Source: an uncultured Sulfitobacter sp. (GTDB lineage: Bacteria; Pseudomonadota; Alphaproteobacteria; Rhodobacterales; Rhodobacteraceae). Taken from it: DNA of 15,595 nt. Below, piece after piece: positions 6,194 to 13,736 of the stretch (position 1 is the stretch's first letter; the number at the start of each line of letters is the position of its first letter). Below the pieces are notes generated by a model, which did no database searches, was not told where the DNA came from, and saw only the letters and a list, made by a program, of their open reading frames with translations. Position numbers and translations under genes: made by a program. Location of the stretch: the NCBI GenBank assembly GCA_937923365.1, contig CALAIJ010000119.1, forward strand, positions 1 through 15,595. The letters are read 5' to 3'.

Positions 6194-8809
6194 TCAATGC
6201 ACGGTCGCATCATCCGGTTTGGGTTTGCCTGTGGCACCGACACGGTCGCCGATGATCAGACCTTCAGCGCCTGCGTGAACGGGAATGGTATCCCCGTCCT
6301 GCACATCCCCTGCCAGCAACATCTCCGCCAGCGGGTTTTGAAGCGCACGCTGGATCACCCGCTTGAGAGGACGCGCACCGAACACCGGATCATAGCCTTC
6401 GTCGGCGAGCCATTTGCGTGCCCCGTCGTCAAGCTCCAGCGCGATCTTGCGACCAGCAAGCCGCTTGAGCAAACGTGCCATCTGGATATCGACAATCCCG
6501 TCCATATCGCCCCGACTGAGACGGTCAAAGATGATCGTCTCATCAAGACGGTTCAGGAATTCTGGCCGGAAGTGCGCGCGCACGGCATCCATGACGTCCT
6601 GCTTGGCCGCCCCCATGTCCCCGCCCTCGGGCAGTTGGCTAAGCGCCTGCGCCCCAAGGTTGGACGTGAGGATGATAAGCGTTTGCTTGAAGTCGACAGT
6701 GCGTCCCTGCCCGTCCGTCAGCACACCATCGTCCAGCACCTGCAACAGCACGTTGAACACATCCGGATGCGCCTTTTCGACCTCGTCAAACAGCACGACC
6801 TGATAAGGCCTGCGCCGCACAGCTTCGGTCAGCACACCGCCCTCGTCATAGCCGACATAGCCGGGAGGGGCACCGATCAGACGCGCGACCGCATGTTTCT
6901 CCATGAACTCGGACATGTCGATGCGTACCATCGCTGAATCGTCGTCAAAGAGGAACTCGGCCACGGCCTTGGTCAGCTCGGTCTTGCCGACACCTGTGGG
7001 GCCAAGGAACAGGAACGAGCCCAGTGGGCGGTTCTCGTCGTTCAGCCCTGCCCGCGCGCGGCGCACCGCGTTGGCAACAGCACGCACAGCGCTTTCCTGC
7101 CCGATGACGCGACCGTGCAATTGGTCCTCCATCCGAAGCAGCTTGTCCCGCTCGCCTTCTAGCATCTTGCCGGCTGGGATACCTGTCCAACGCTCGACCA
7201 CGCCTGCGATCTGGTCAGGGCGCACGGCCTCTTCGACCATCATGCCCTCATCGCGACTTTCGGCCTCGGTCAGATCCTTCTCCAACTGGGGGATGACGCC
7301 GTAGGACAGCTCACCCGCGCGGGCGAGGTTGCCTTCACGCTTGGCGATATCCAACTCGGCCCGCGCATGGTCCAGCTTTTCCTTGATGTCGCGCGCGCCT
7401 GCCAGCTTGTCCCGCTCCGCCTGCCATTGGGCAGTCATCTCGGCGGATTGCTCCTGCAGATCGGCAAGGTCCTTCTGCAACGTCTCAAGACGGTCTTTGG
7501 ACGCCTGATCGTCCTCCAGCTTCAGCGCTTCTTCCTCGATCTGCAATTGCAGGATCTGGCGGTCAAGCGCGTCAAGCTCTTCGGGTTTGCTATCGACCTC
7601 CATGCGCAGGCGGCTGGCGGCCTCGTCCATCAGATCGATGGCCTTGTCGGGCAAAAAGCGGTCCGTGATATAGCGGTGGCTTAGCGTGGCGGCCGCAACC
7701 AAGGCGCTGTCGCTAATCCGCACACCGTGGTGCAATTCGTACTTTTCCTTGATGCCCCGCAGGATGCTGATGGTGTCTTCGACGGTGGGTTCCTGCACGA
7801 TAACGGGCTGGAAACGGCGCGCCAAAGCGGCGTCTTTTTCGACGTATTTGCGATATTCATCCAAGGTGGTGGCACCGACACAATGCAATTCACCGCGAGC
7901 AAGCGCAGGTTTCAACAGGTTGGAGGCATCCATCGCCCCATCTGCCTTGCCAGCACCGACAAGCGTGTGCATCTCGTCGATGAACAACACGATCTCGCCC
8001 GCAGCCTCGGTGACCTCGGTCAGCACAGCCTTGAGGCGTTCTTCAAACTCGCCGCGATACTTTGCACCGGCAATCAGCGCCCCCATGTCGAGCGAAAGCA
8101 GCCGCTTGCCGCGCAGGCTTTCGGGCACGTCGCCGTCGACGATGCGCAGGGCAAGCCCTTCTGCAATTGCGGTCTTACCAACGCCAGGTTCGCCAATCAG
8201 CACGGGGTTGTTCTTGGTCCGCCGGGACAAGACCTGCATAGCCCGGCGAATTTCCTCGTCTCGGCCAATGATCGGGTCAATCTTGCCCTCTTCGGCCCGC
8301 GTGGTGAGGTCGAGCGCATACTTCTTAAGCGCGTCATAACCATCTTCGGCGCTTGCCGTATCGGCGGTACGCCCCTTGCGCACATCATTGATGGCGCCGT
8401 TCAGGCCCTGTGCTGTGACCTTGCCGGTTTCCAGCGCGTCCTTTGCACCGGACTTCACCATGCACAATGCCATCAAAATGCGCTCGACAGGGACAAAACT
8501 GTCCCCTGCCTTCTTGGCGATGCTTTCCGCCTCGGCCAGTACTTTGGTGGTCGCAGCGTCAAGATAGACCTGTGCTGCGTCGCCCGTGACCTTGGGCATT
8601 TTACCCAAAGCAAGGTCCAATGCCTGCACGACCTGCGCCGTATTGCCGCCGGACGCCGCAATCAGATTGGCGGCAAGGCCCTGATCGTCGTCCAAGAGTG
8701 CTTTTAGAATGTGTTCGGGGGCCAAACGCTGATGGCTGTCGCGGGTGGCAATGGTCTGGGCCGCTTGGATAAAACCACGCGACCGCTCCGTGAACTTGCT
8801 CAAGTCCAT
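6194..8809 (-). CDS. clpB: ClpB, ATP-dependent disaggregase chaperone
   Basis: This is a cytosolic hexameric AAA+ disaggregase that works with DnaK to rescue heat-aggregated proteins. The 871-residue product has the full ClpB plan. The N-domain covers about 1-150 ([16 protein letters not shown]). The first ATPase has Walker A GEPGVGKT (206-213) and Walker B VLFIDE (274-279). A long middle coiled coil spans about 405-520 ([19 protein letters not shown]), which separates ClpB from ClpA and ClpC. The second ATPase has Walker A GPTGVGKT (603-610) and Walker B VVLFDE (671-676). Pore-loop residues are in KYRGEFEER and [12 protein letters not shown] 8809 is chosen because AGGAGACCACC precedes it and the protein then opens with the family sequence. 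The frame reaches back to 8863 without support. A heat-shock promoter lies upstream and an intrinsic terminator lies downstream, so it is probably monocistronic. Confidence 0.97.
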   Translation of the reverse strand: MDLSKFTERSRGFIQAAQTIATRDSHQRLAPEHILKALLDDDQGLAANLIAASGGNTAQVVQALDLALGKMPKVTGDAAQVYLDAATTKVLAEAESIAKKAGDSFVPVERILMALCMVKSGAKDALETGKVTAQGLNGAINDVRKGRTADTASAEDGYDALKKYALDLTTRAEEGKIDPIIGRDEEIRRAMQVLSRRTKNNPVLIGEPGVGKTAIAEGLALRIVDGDVPESLRGKRLLSLDMGALIAGAKYRGEFEERLKAVLTEVTEAAGEIVLFIDEMHTLVGAGKADGAMDASNLLKPALARGELHCVGATTLDEYRKYVEKDAALARRFQPVIVQEPTVEDTISILRGIKEKYELHHGVRISDSALVAAATLSHRYITDRFLPDKAIDLMDEAASRLRMEVDSKPEELDALDRQILQLQIEEEALKLEDDQASKDRLETLQKDLADLQEQSAEMTAQWQAERDKLAGARDIKEKLDHARAELDIAKREGNLARAGELSYGVIPQLEKDLTEAESRDEGMMVEEAVRPDQIAGVVERWTGIPAGKMLEGERDKLLRMEDQLHGRVIGQESAVRAVANAVRRARAGLNDENRPLGSFLFLGPTGVGKTELTKAVAEFLFDDDSAMVRIDMSEFMEKHAVARLIGAPPGYVGYDEGGVLTEAVRRRPYQVVLFDEVEKAHPDVFNVLLQVLDDGVLTDGQGRTVDFKQTLIILTSNLGAQALSQLPEGGDMGAAKQDVMDAVRAHFRPEFLNRLDETIIFDRLSRGDMDGIVDIQMARLLKRLAGRKIALELDDGARKWLADEGYDPVFGARPLKRVIQRALQNPLAEMLLAGDVQDGDTIPVHAGAEGLIIGDRVGATGKPKPDDATVH

Positions 8810-8886
8810 GGTGGTCTCCTTTGTGTTAAGCGCCCGGATGGATATGCGCCCGCCAAGCGGCACGCAGGGGTTTGGGCCTCGCCCTT

Positions 8887-8915
8887 AAGATGGTGATTCG
8901 TTTTCCAGCTTCAAG
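8887..8915 (-). promoter_or_regulatory. RpoH (sigma-32)-type heat-shock promoter of clpB
   Basis: On the minus strand, CTTGAA (8915-8910) is followed after 14 bases by CACCATCTT (8895-8887). This is one mismatch from the enterobacterial sigma-32 consensus CTTGAA-N13/14-CCCCATNT. Transcription would start near 8880, giving a leader of about 70 bases to the ATG at 8809. Heat-shock control fits clpB. Confidence 0.7.
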
Positions 8916-9232
8916 AGGGCGCGGTTTTGGAATTCGTCTTGTGGTGAATAAGACAAGAACCACAAAATATTGATCCGGCATGCGCCTGATTTTACATAAT
9001 TAGTGGACAAAATCTACAATCAGAAGTGGTTGGTTTTGTTAATCTTTTGCCGGGTTATCGCGAAAAACTGCTGTTGCAACAAAAAAATATACATGTCTAC
9101 TTGATTGTTATTAATACAAATTTTACCTTTATCCACATGAGCAGCAATATTTGTGCAACCTTTTCGCAACATTGCGCGTTCATACTTCAGGCAGACCAAG
9201 CTGCCAACTGAGATCTTGAAGAGGAATATACG
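8916..9232. other. AT-rich intergenic stretch between clpB and the first 104-residue gene
   Basis: The clpB-to-9233 gap is 423 bases. The part nearest clpB holds its promoter. The rest is much richer in A and T than the surrounding genes, with runs such as CAACAAAAAAATATACATG. It holds one good forward promoter candidate (8991-9020), an inverted repeat TTGTGGT (8939-8945) / ACCACAA (8959-8965), and a small GGCAG/CTGCC hairpin near the next gene's ribosome-binding site. I see no convincing protein-coding gene in it. Confidence 0.6.
8991..9020 (+). promoter_or_regulatory. sigma-70-type promoter candidate for the gene at 9233
   Basis: TTTACA (8991-8996) and TACAAT (9015-9020) are separated by 18 bases, each matching five of six consensus bases. 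If used, transcription starts near 9027 and gives an unusually long leader of about 205 bases before the ATG at 9233. A closer promoter is possible, but I found none as good. Confidence 0.4.
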
Positions 9233-9547
9233 ATGCAGACGCGCCCAATCGAGCTGACAAACGTCATCTACAACCCGGCCAATCAATGCTTCGAAGCGCT
9301 GGTGACCGTGCACGATGGTGACACAACGCGTAAATACCCCTGTGCCATCAACGCCCCCATCGACATGTCTTTTGAGGACGCCGCCAAGGGGCTGTCCACC
9401 CAAGCACTACGTCGCCACAAAGGCGCAGCCACAACCTATTCCGAAATCGCGCGCCACGTGCCTGCGCAGCGCGCCGGACGCCCTGCCTTCGATCCGATGC
9501 GTCTGCTGGAAAGCCTTGTGCACCTGACAGGCCGCCGCGCCGCCTGA
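9233..9547 (+). CDS. hypothetical protein, 104 residues, paralogue of the next gene
   Basis: I do not recognise a functional family. The product is a soluble 104-residue protein with no signal peptide or membrane segment. Its N-terminal half (residues 1-62) aligns without gaps to the neighbour at 9849, with 27 identities counted by eye. These include NxAxxCFEAxVTVH (residues 14-27), a shared Cys at 37, MS (45-46) and ALRRH (58-62). The C-terminal third is more variable but both proteins end in RAA. The pattern of short strands around a CFEA core followed by a helix suggests one small alpha-beta domain. The start is ATG 9233 with GAAGAGGAA at a good distance. The gene stands alone between an AT-rich leader and its own terminator (9680-9713). 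Confidence 0.85.
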   Translation: MQTRPIELTNVIYNPANQCFEALVTVHDGDTTRKYPCAINAPIDMSFEDAAKGLSTQALRRHKGAATTYSEIARHVPAQRAGRPAFDPMRLLESLVHLTGRRAA

Positions 9548-9848
9548 TCTACCCTGCCTGTTTTGGCGCAGCCTGCCTGCTGTCGCCGGAAATGCGGTAC
9601 CTGCCACTGCGCAACCTGTCCCCGCGCAGTCACCGCACACCAGAGGACTTAGCCTGCCTGCCAAGTCTCTGATCACTTGCCCGGAAATTGCCCTGCGATT
9701 TCCGGGTTTTTTTGTGTTTGGGGGAAGATTGGACCAACCCTCACTGGGAACCCCGCCCCTCTTCTCCCCCTAACATCGGTCAGCCCACACCCCTATTTAC
9801 ATTGCAAGGCAGCAGAATACAGGCCGCCACAAAAATTGAGGTGTAGCT
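9548..9848. other. 3' UTR and spacer between the two paralogues
   Basis: The first 130 bases are C-rich and contain CCTGCCTG three times (9553, 9572 and 9653), plus CCTGCC at 9600. The gene's terminator follows (9680-9713). The remaining 135 bases hold no gene I can support. GAGGT just before ATG 9849 is the ribosome-binding site of the second paralogue. Confidence 0.5.
9680..9713 (+). terminator. intrinsic terminator after the first 104-residue gene
   Basis: CCCGGAAAT (9680-9688), a nine-base loop, then ATTTCCGGG (9698-9706) and seven T (9707-9713). This is a textbook rho-independent terminator, 133 bases past the stop codon. Confidence 0.93.
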
Positions 9849-10163
9849 ATGATTACCGACCCTATTCTTGAGACTGACATCCGTTTCAACGCGGCCACCA
9901 ACTGCTTTGAAGCATGTGTCACCGTGCACGGCGCAGGCCCGGCCCGCGATTATGCCTGCACGGTCGAGGGTGATCTGACAATGAGCATGCCAGAGGCCGA
10001 GCAAGCCTTGCGCGCCGAAGCGCTGCGCCGCCATGTTCACACGCCCGGCCTTTATGCCAGCGTCCCCGCGAACGAACCTATTCCCTTGCACACGCCTGAA
10101 CGCGCTGCGTCCAGCAACTGGCGTTTGCGCATCGAACGTTTGAGCGGCCTGCGCGCCGCCTGA
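9849..10163 (+). CDS. hypothetical protein, 104 residues, paralogue of the gene at 9233
   Basis: I do not recognise a functional family. The gene encodes exactly 104 residues, the same length as the gene 300 bases upstream. It shares the core NAATNCFEACVTVH (residues 14-27) and EALRRH (57-62) and the RAA C-terminus. The level of divergence (roughly 44 percent identity over the first 62 residues, by eye) indicates an old duplication. There is no signal peptide or membrane segment. A second Cys at residue 23, inside the core, is absent from the paralogue. ATG 9849 is preceded by TTGAGGTGTAGCT, a good ribosome-binding site. It has its own terminator at 10250-10281, so it is separate from pyrF although pyrF begins only 187 bases downstream. 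Confidence 0.85.
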   Translation: MITDPILETDIRFNAATNCFEACVTVHGAGPARDYACTVEGDLTMSMPEAEQALRAEALRRHVHTPGLYASVPANEPIPLHTPERAASSNWRLRIERLSGLRAA

Positions 10164-10249
10164 CCCCAAGATCCCGTGCGTCAACATCTGTCCCGTTCGA
10201 CGCGCGGTTCCCTCAGATAGCTGCCTGCCGGCCTGTCTGATCCTACCTA

Positions 10250-10281
10250 CCGGCCACGCCTCCCCGCGTGGCCGGCTTTTT
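10250..10281 (+). terminator. intrinsic terminator after the second 104-residue gene
   Basis: CCGGCCACGC (10250-10259), a six-base loop, GCGTGGCCGG (10266-10275), then CTTTTTC. A perfect 10-bp stem with a T-run, 87 bases past the stop codon. Confidence 0.93.
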
Positions 10282-10349
10282 CTTTGGTGGACTTGGGACC
10301 GCCGCTTGCTTAGTCCTGCGCGCAATACTGCACGCGACAGGAGCCGCCC

Positions 10350-11072
10350 ATGACCGACAACCGTTTGATCGTCGCACTTGATGTGCCAAATGCCCTTGCG
10401 GGGCTGGAATTGACGAAGAAGCTGGGCGACGCAGTCAGCTTCTACAAGATCGGTCTGGGCATGCTGACAGGTGGAGGCCTGGCGCTGGCCAATGAACTGA
10501 AATCAGAGCACGGCAAGCAGATCTTCCTCGACATGAAGCTTTTTGACATCGGTGCAACCGTCGAAGCTGCCGTACGGGGGCTGGCGCAATTCGACCTCGA
10601 CTTTCTGACTGTGCATGGCGATCCGCATGTGGTGGCCGCAGCCAAGCAGGGCGCGGCAGGTACGGACCTGAAAATCCTCGCTGTGACGATCCTGACATCT
10701 CTGGACCGTGCAGATCTTGATGCAGCCCTGATCCAGTCTGGTGACATCCCCGATCTGGTGCAAACCCGTGCAGGCCGCGCGTTTGACGCAGGTGCTGATG
10801 GCGTCATCTCTTCGCCGCAAGAGGCCGCCATGATCCGCGCCTTGCCAGAAGCAGACGGCAGGCTGATCGTCACCCCGGGCGTGCGGCCTGCAGGCAGTGC
10901 ATTGGGCGACCAAAAGCGCGTCATGACCCCCGCAGAAGCGATTGCGCAGGGCGCCGATCACGTTGTTGTCGGCCGCCCTGTATGGACAGCCGAGGACCCG
11001 CAAAAGGCCGCAAACGCGATCTTGTCAGAGATGCAATCCCCACAGGCAACAAGCCCAAACCGGTCTATTTGA
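10350..11072 (+). CDS. pyrF: orotidine 5'-phosphate decarboxylase
   Basis: This enzyme decarboxylates orotidine monophosphate to UMP, the last step of de novo pyrimidine synthesis, in the cytosol as a TIM-barrel dimer. The 240-residue product starts with the family strand RLIVALDVP (residues 5-13), then FYKIGLGMLTGGG. The catalytic Asp-Lys-Asp array is FLDMKLFDIGATV (about residues 59-71). Late strands are VTPGVRP and ADHVVVGRPVW, the phosphate-binding end of the barrel. The start is ATG 10350 with CAGGAG seven bases upstream. It is flanked by a terminator upstream and hairpins downstream, so it appears monocistronic, and no other pyr gene is in the window. The last dozen residues (QSPQATSPNRSI) extend past the usual fold and look like a disordered tail. 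Confidence 0.96.
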   Translation: MTDNRLIVALDVPNALAGLELTKKLGDAVSFYKIGLGMLTGGGLALANELKSEHGKQIFLDMKLFDIGATVEAAVRGLAQFDLDFLTVHGDPHVVAAAKQGAAGTDLKILAVTILTSLDRADLDAALIQSGDIPDLVQTRAGRAFDAGADGVISSPQEAAMIRALPEADGRLIVTPGVRPAGSALGDQKRVMTPAEAIAQGADHVVVGRPVWTAEDPQKAANAILSEMQSPQATSPNRSI

Positions 11073-11159
11073 CCCCCTATATCTGGATGCCTCTACCGTA
11101 TTTAGCGTGCAGTTTTTGGTTGTACTCAACCAATGGCCCTCAACCGGCCACAACCCTAG

Positions 11160-11327
11160 ACTGTAACAAAATCAGCACAGAGGAAAATTCGACCACATGG
11201 TCAGGAATTCCCGACTATGTGATTTGACGTAGGCGTGTTACCCAAGGTCAGGTGATACTCCCCGACGAACTGGTTCTTCCTGATGTTCGTCACCTCCCCC
11301 CGCTTTAGGCAGCGGGGGGCCTTCTTT
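11160..11327 (+). ncRNA. candidate structured RNA, four consecutive hairpins
   Basis: The 349-base gap between pyrF and dinB (11073-11421) has no supported protein gene but carries four hairpins in a row. Hairpin A (11194-11221) is near-palindromic: CACATGGTCAGGAA pairs with TTCCCGACTATGTG, with one G-T pair and one mismatch. Hairpin B (11235-11258) has GTGTTACC and GGTGATAC, with two G-T pairs. Hairpin C (11264-11291) has GACGAAC and GTTCGTC, perfect. Hairpin D (11296-11319) is a 9-bp GC-rich stem followed by CCTTCTTT. The last looks like a terminator, so the RNA could be an independent small RNA or a processed pyrF 3' UTR. I found no convincing promoter and I match it to no known family. 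The 5' end given is approximate. Confidence 0.45.
11296..11327 (+). terminator. terminator-like hairpin before dinB
   Basis: CCCCCCGCT (11296-11304), loop TTAGGC, AGCGGGGGG (11311-11319), then CCTTCTTT. The stem is very stable but the T-run is interrupted, so termination may be partial. It would end transcripts from pyrF or from the candidate RNA and insulate dinB. Confidence 0.65.
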
Positions 11328-11421
11328 GAAAACCCCAGGCGAAACGCGGTGCATGGCCCCCATGTTCAACGCGTGCATTGCAGGTTAAACTGTAGGTATC
11401 ACCTTTGATGGTCCTGCCCCC

Positions 11422-12687
11422 ATGTCGTCCCGCATCTCTGCGCTTTGTCGCGATTGTCTTTCGGAAATCCCTGCCGCCCGTCGATGTGCCGTCTGTGGCA
11501 GCCCGCGCGTGCTGTCGCATCCTGAACTGGACGTGCTGTCCATTGCGCATATGGATTGCGACGCCTTTTATGCCTCGGTTGAAAAGCGTGATAATCCGGG
11601 GCTTGAAGGCAAGCCAGTCATCATCGGCGGCGGCAGACGTGGTGTGGTCTCCACGGCTTGCTATGTGGCACGCATCCGCGGTGTGCGCTCTGCCATGCCG
11701 ATGTTTCAGGCGCTAAAGCTTTGCCCTGACGCGGTGATTATCAAACCGCGTATGGAAGCATACGTCGAAGCCTCCCGCGCGATCCGCGCCATGATGGAGG
11801 AACTGACCCCCGCGATTGAACCCCTGTCGCTGGATGAAGCCTTTCTTGATATGACAGGTACCGCCCGCCTGCACGGCCACGCCCCTGCGGTCATGCTTGC
11901 ACGCCTTGTGCGCCGGATGAAGGACGAACTGGGCCTTACCGGCTCCATCGGGTTAAGCCACAACAAGTTTCTGGCCAAGGTCGCCTCTGATCTGGACAAG
12001 CCGCACGGGTTTTCGATCATCGGCAAGGCGGAGACGATGGATTTCCTGCGTGACAAACCTGTGGGCCTGATCTGGGGCGTGGGTGCTGTGACACGCGCCG
12101 CACTGGACAAGGCAGGTATCCGCACGTTTTCGGATTTGTTGCGGTGGGAACAGACCGACCTCATTGCCCGCTTTGGCGGCACAGGGGAACGGTTGTGGCA
12201 TCTGGCACGCGGTCAGGACCGCCGCCGCATTTCGGCCCATGAACCGGTGAAGTCCATCTCCAAGGAAACCACCTTTAACGAAGATACATCTGACCCCGAT
12301 ATTCTTGATGGTCACATCTGGCGCCTGTCCGAACAGGTGGCAGACCGCGCCAAGGCCAAGGGGCACGCAGGCCGCGTCGTGACATTGAAACTCAAACGAG
12401 CGGATTTCAAATCGCTGACGCGGCGCGTTTCCTTGCATGATCCGACACAACTTGCCGATCGCATCTACCGCACAGCGCGCGCGCTCTTTGACCAGTTGGA
12501 TGATCCGGGGCCTTTCCGGCTGATCGGCTGTGGCATATCTGATCTAAGCGCCGCTGAAGGCGCAGACCTTGGCGGCGATCTGCTGGACCCGAATGCCACC
12601 AAGCGGTCCGCTGCAGAGCGCGCCACGGATAGTATCCGCGAAAAATTCGGCAAGTCTGCAATTGTCAAAGGCCGTGCCTTGCGGTGA
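11422..12687 (+). CDS. dinB: DNA polymerase IV (DinB, Y-family) with N-terminal four-cysteine extension
   Basis: This is an error-prone translesion polymerase of the Y family, 421 residues. The palm carboxylates are Asp45 in HMDCDAFYASVE and Asp138-Glu139 in EPLSLDEAFLDMT. Tyr50 sits at the steric-gate position. The helix-hairpin-helix thumb (GLIWGVGAVTRAALDKAGI) and the little-finger domain (KSISKETTFNEDT onward) follow in the usual order. Before the polymerase fold there is an extra 38-residue piece with CRDC (Cys9, Cys12) and CAVC (Cys22, Cys25), which looks like a small zinc ribbon; I recall such extensions in other alphaproteobacterial DinB proteins. ATG 11422 is the only in-frame start after the stop at 11386-11388, but its ribosome-binding site is poor. 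I see no convincing LexA box in the 100 bases before it. The gene converges on the amidohydrolase gene with 40 bases between. Confidence 0.94.
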   Translation: MSSRISALCRDCLSEIPAARRCAVCGSPRVLSHPELDVLSIAHMDCDAFYASVEKRDNPGLEGKPVIIGGGRRGVVSTACYVARIRGVRSAMPMFQALKLCPDAVIIKPRMEAYVEASRAIRAMMEELTPAIEPLSLDEAFLDMTGTARLHGHAPAVMLARLVRRMKDELGLTGSIGLSHNKFLAKVASDLDKPHGFSIIGKAETMDFLRDKPVGLIWGVGAVTRAALDKAGIRTFSDLLRWEQTDLIARFGGTGERLWHLARGQDRRRISAHEPVKSISKETTFNEDTSDPDILDGHIWRLSEQVADRAKAKGHAGRVVTLKLKRADFKSLTRRVSLHDPTQLADRIYRTARALFDQLDDPGPFRLIGCGISDLSAAEGADLGGDLLDPNATKRSAAERATDSIREKFGKSAIVKGRALR

Positions 12688-12727
12688 AGCCCATGAGGCA
12701 ATCCTCCCGCCAAAACGACCCCCAGGG

Positions 12728-13588
12728 TCACTCAGCGGCCAATGGCACCTTGCCTTGACCGATTTGGGCGACTTCCGCAACGACCTGAGCCAGTGCGGAC
12801 CGCACAGCTTCAAAGTCTCCGTTGGGCCGGATCAGGGCTTCGTTCATATAAAGCGAGCGGTCGATTTCCACTTGAACAGCGTGTTGCCCGCGTGAAGGGC
12901 GCCCGTAGGCCTGCGTAATGTAGGCCCCCGCGAAAGGCGTATTGCGCGTAACGACGAATCCAGCCCCTGCAAAGGCCGCCTCAATCCGGTCAACAACGTC
13001 GCCGCTTGCGGCAGCCCCAAAGCGGTCGCCCAGCACCACGTCAGGGCGTTTCATGCCGCCGCGCGCGACACCGTTCATCGCTTCATGCGGCATGGAGTGG
13101 CAGTCGATCAGAACCGCTTGCCCGTGGCGTTTGTGCGCATTGTCCAGCAACGCCTGCAACATGTCGTGATACGGTCGCCAGTATCGCTCGATACGCAGCA
13201 TGGCATCTTCACGGCTCATTTTGCCACGATAGATCGCACGCCCATTGGCCACGACCCGTGGAATCACACCAAGGCCCGAGGCAATCCGGGGGTTATGCCC
13301 TTGACGGCGCACCCCTTCGATCAGCGCAGGGTCCAGTTCATCATATGATCTGTTGAGGTCCACAAAGGCCCGCGGCGCGCCTGCCTTGATGAACGCTGCG
13401 CCAAATTTCGGCGCGCAATCAAAGAGTTGATCCACAAACGCGTCTTCCGAGGACCGGATCGCGTGTTCGTCCAATACCGTTGTGCGCAGGAAAGACCACG
13501 GGTAGTCACGCCCCGAATGCGGCGAGGCAAAGACCACACAGGACCGATCCCGATCCGGGCGCTGGACGTCGTAGGCAGATTTCGGCAT
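12728..13588 (-). CDS. N-formylglutamate amidohydrolase family protein
   Basis: This is a zinc-dependent amidohydrolase of the N-formylglutamate deformylase (FGase) family. The classical member hydrolyses N-formyl-L-glutamate in histidine degradation. The 286-residue product shows the conserved blocks SPHSGRDYP (22-30), SEDAFVDQLF (47-56), VDLNRSYDELDP (76-87), LIDCHSMP (160-167) and HAVQVEIDRSLYM (236-248), which supply the metal and substrate ligands. ATG 13588 is chosen over a GTG at 13603 because AAAGGG lies just upstream of the ATG and because the likely transcription start falls at about 13602. No other hut gene is in the window, so a role in histidine catabolism is not shown; a broader N-acyl amino acid hydrolase role is equally possible. 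It has its own promoter, divergent from the tRNA-Val promoter. Confidence 0.9.
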   Translation of the reverse strand: MPKSAYDVQRPDRDRSCVVFASPHSGRDYPWSFLRTTVLDEHAIRSSEDAFVDQLFDCAPKFGAAFIKAGAPRAFVDLNRSYDELDPALIEGVRRQGHNPRIASGLGVIPRVVANGRAIYRGKMSREDAMLRIERYWRPYHDMLQALLDNAHKRHGQAVLIDCHSMPHEAMNGVARGGMKRPDVVLGDRFGAAASGDVVDRIEAAFAGAGFVVTRNTPFAGAYITQAYGRPSRGQHAVQVEIDRSLYMNEALIRPNGDFEAVRSALAQVVAEVAQIGQGKVPLAAE

Positions 13589-13608
13589 TGCGGGCCCTTT
13601 CACACATG

Positions 13609-13636
13609 ATCATAGCGCAATTTATGCAATTGCCAA
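13609..13636 (-). promoter_or_regulatory. sigma-70-type promoter of the amidohydrolase gene
   Basis: On the minus strand, TTGGCA (13636-13631), a 16-base spacer, then TATGAT (13614-13609), each five of six to consensus. The predicted start near 13602 leaves a leader of only about 14 bases, which supports the ATG at 13588. Confidence 0.65.
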
Positions 13637-13642
13637 AAGCCC

Positions 13643-13671
13643 TTGATCACTGGCGCGACTCCTTTTATAGC
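13643..13671 (+). promoter_or_regulatory. sigma-70-type promoter of the tRNA-Val gene
   Basis: TTGATC (13643-13648), 17 bases, TATAGC (13666-13671). It lies about 60 bases upstream of the mature tRNA. The leader contains a perfect hairpin, GGCGCGT (13681-13687) and ACGCGCC (13692-13698). The -35 is only seven bases from that of the divergent amidohydrolase promoter. Confidence 0.6.
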
Positions 13672-13736
13672 AGCCCTCACGGCGCGTACCCACGCGCCCC
13701 ATTTTATTTGGGGCAAAGGGTTTGCGTGTCATAAGT

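Noticed and set aside
7727..8707. Long forward open frame opposite clpB
   Set aside because: It lies wholly antisense to the highly conserved ClpB N-domain and first ATPase and has no domain or start signal of its own.
11197..11232. 11-codon open frame (MVRNSRLCDLT) within the structured region
   Set aside because: The AGAGGA upstream is about 12 bases away, too far for a normal ribosome-binding site, and the frame falls inside hairpin A. Nothing suggests a leader peptide.
11273..11288. GTTC-N8-GTTC as a possible LexA (SOS) box for dinB
   Set aside because: The direct-repeat SOS box known from alphaproteobacteria has a 7-base spacer, not 8. Both GTTC words are explained by hairpin C, and a terminator-like stem lies between this site and dinB.
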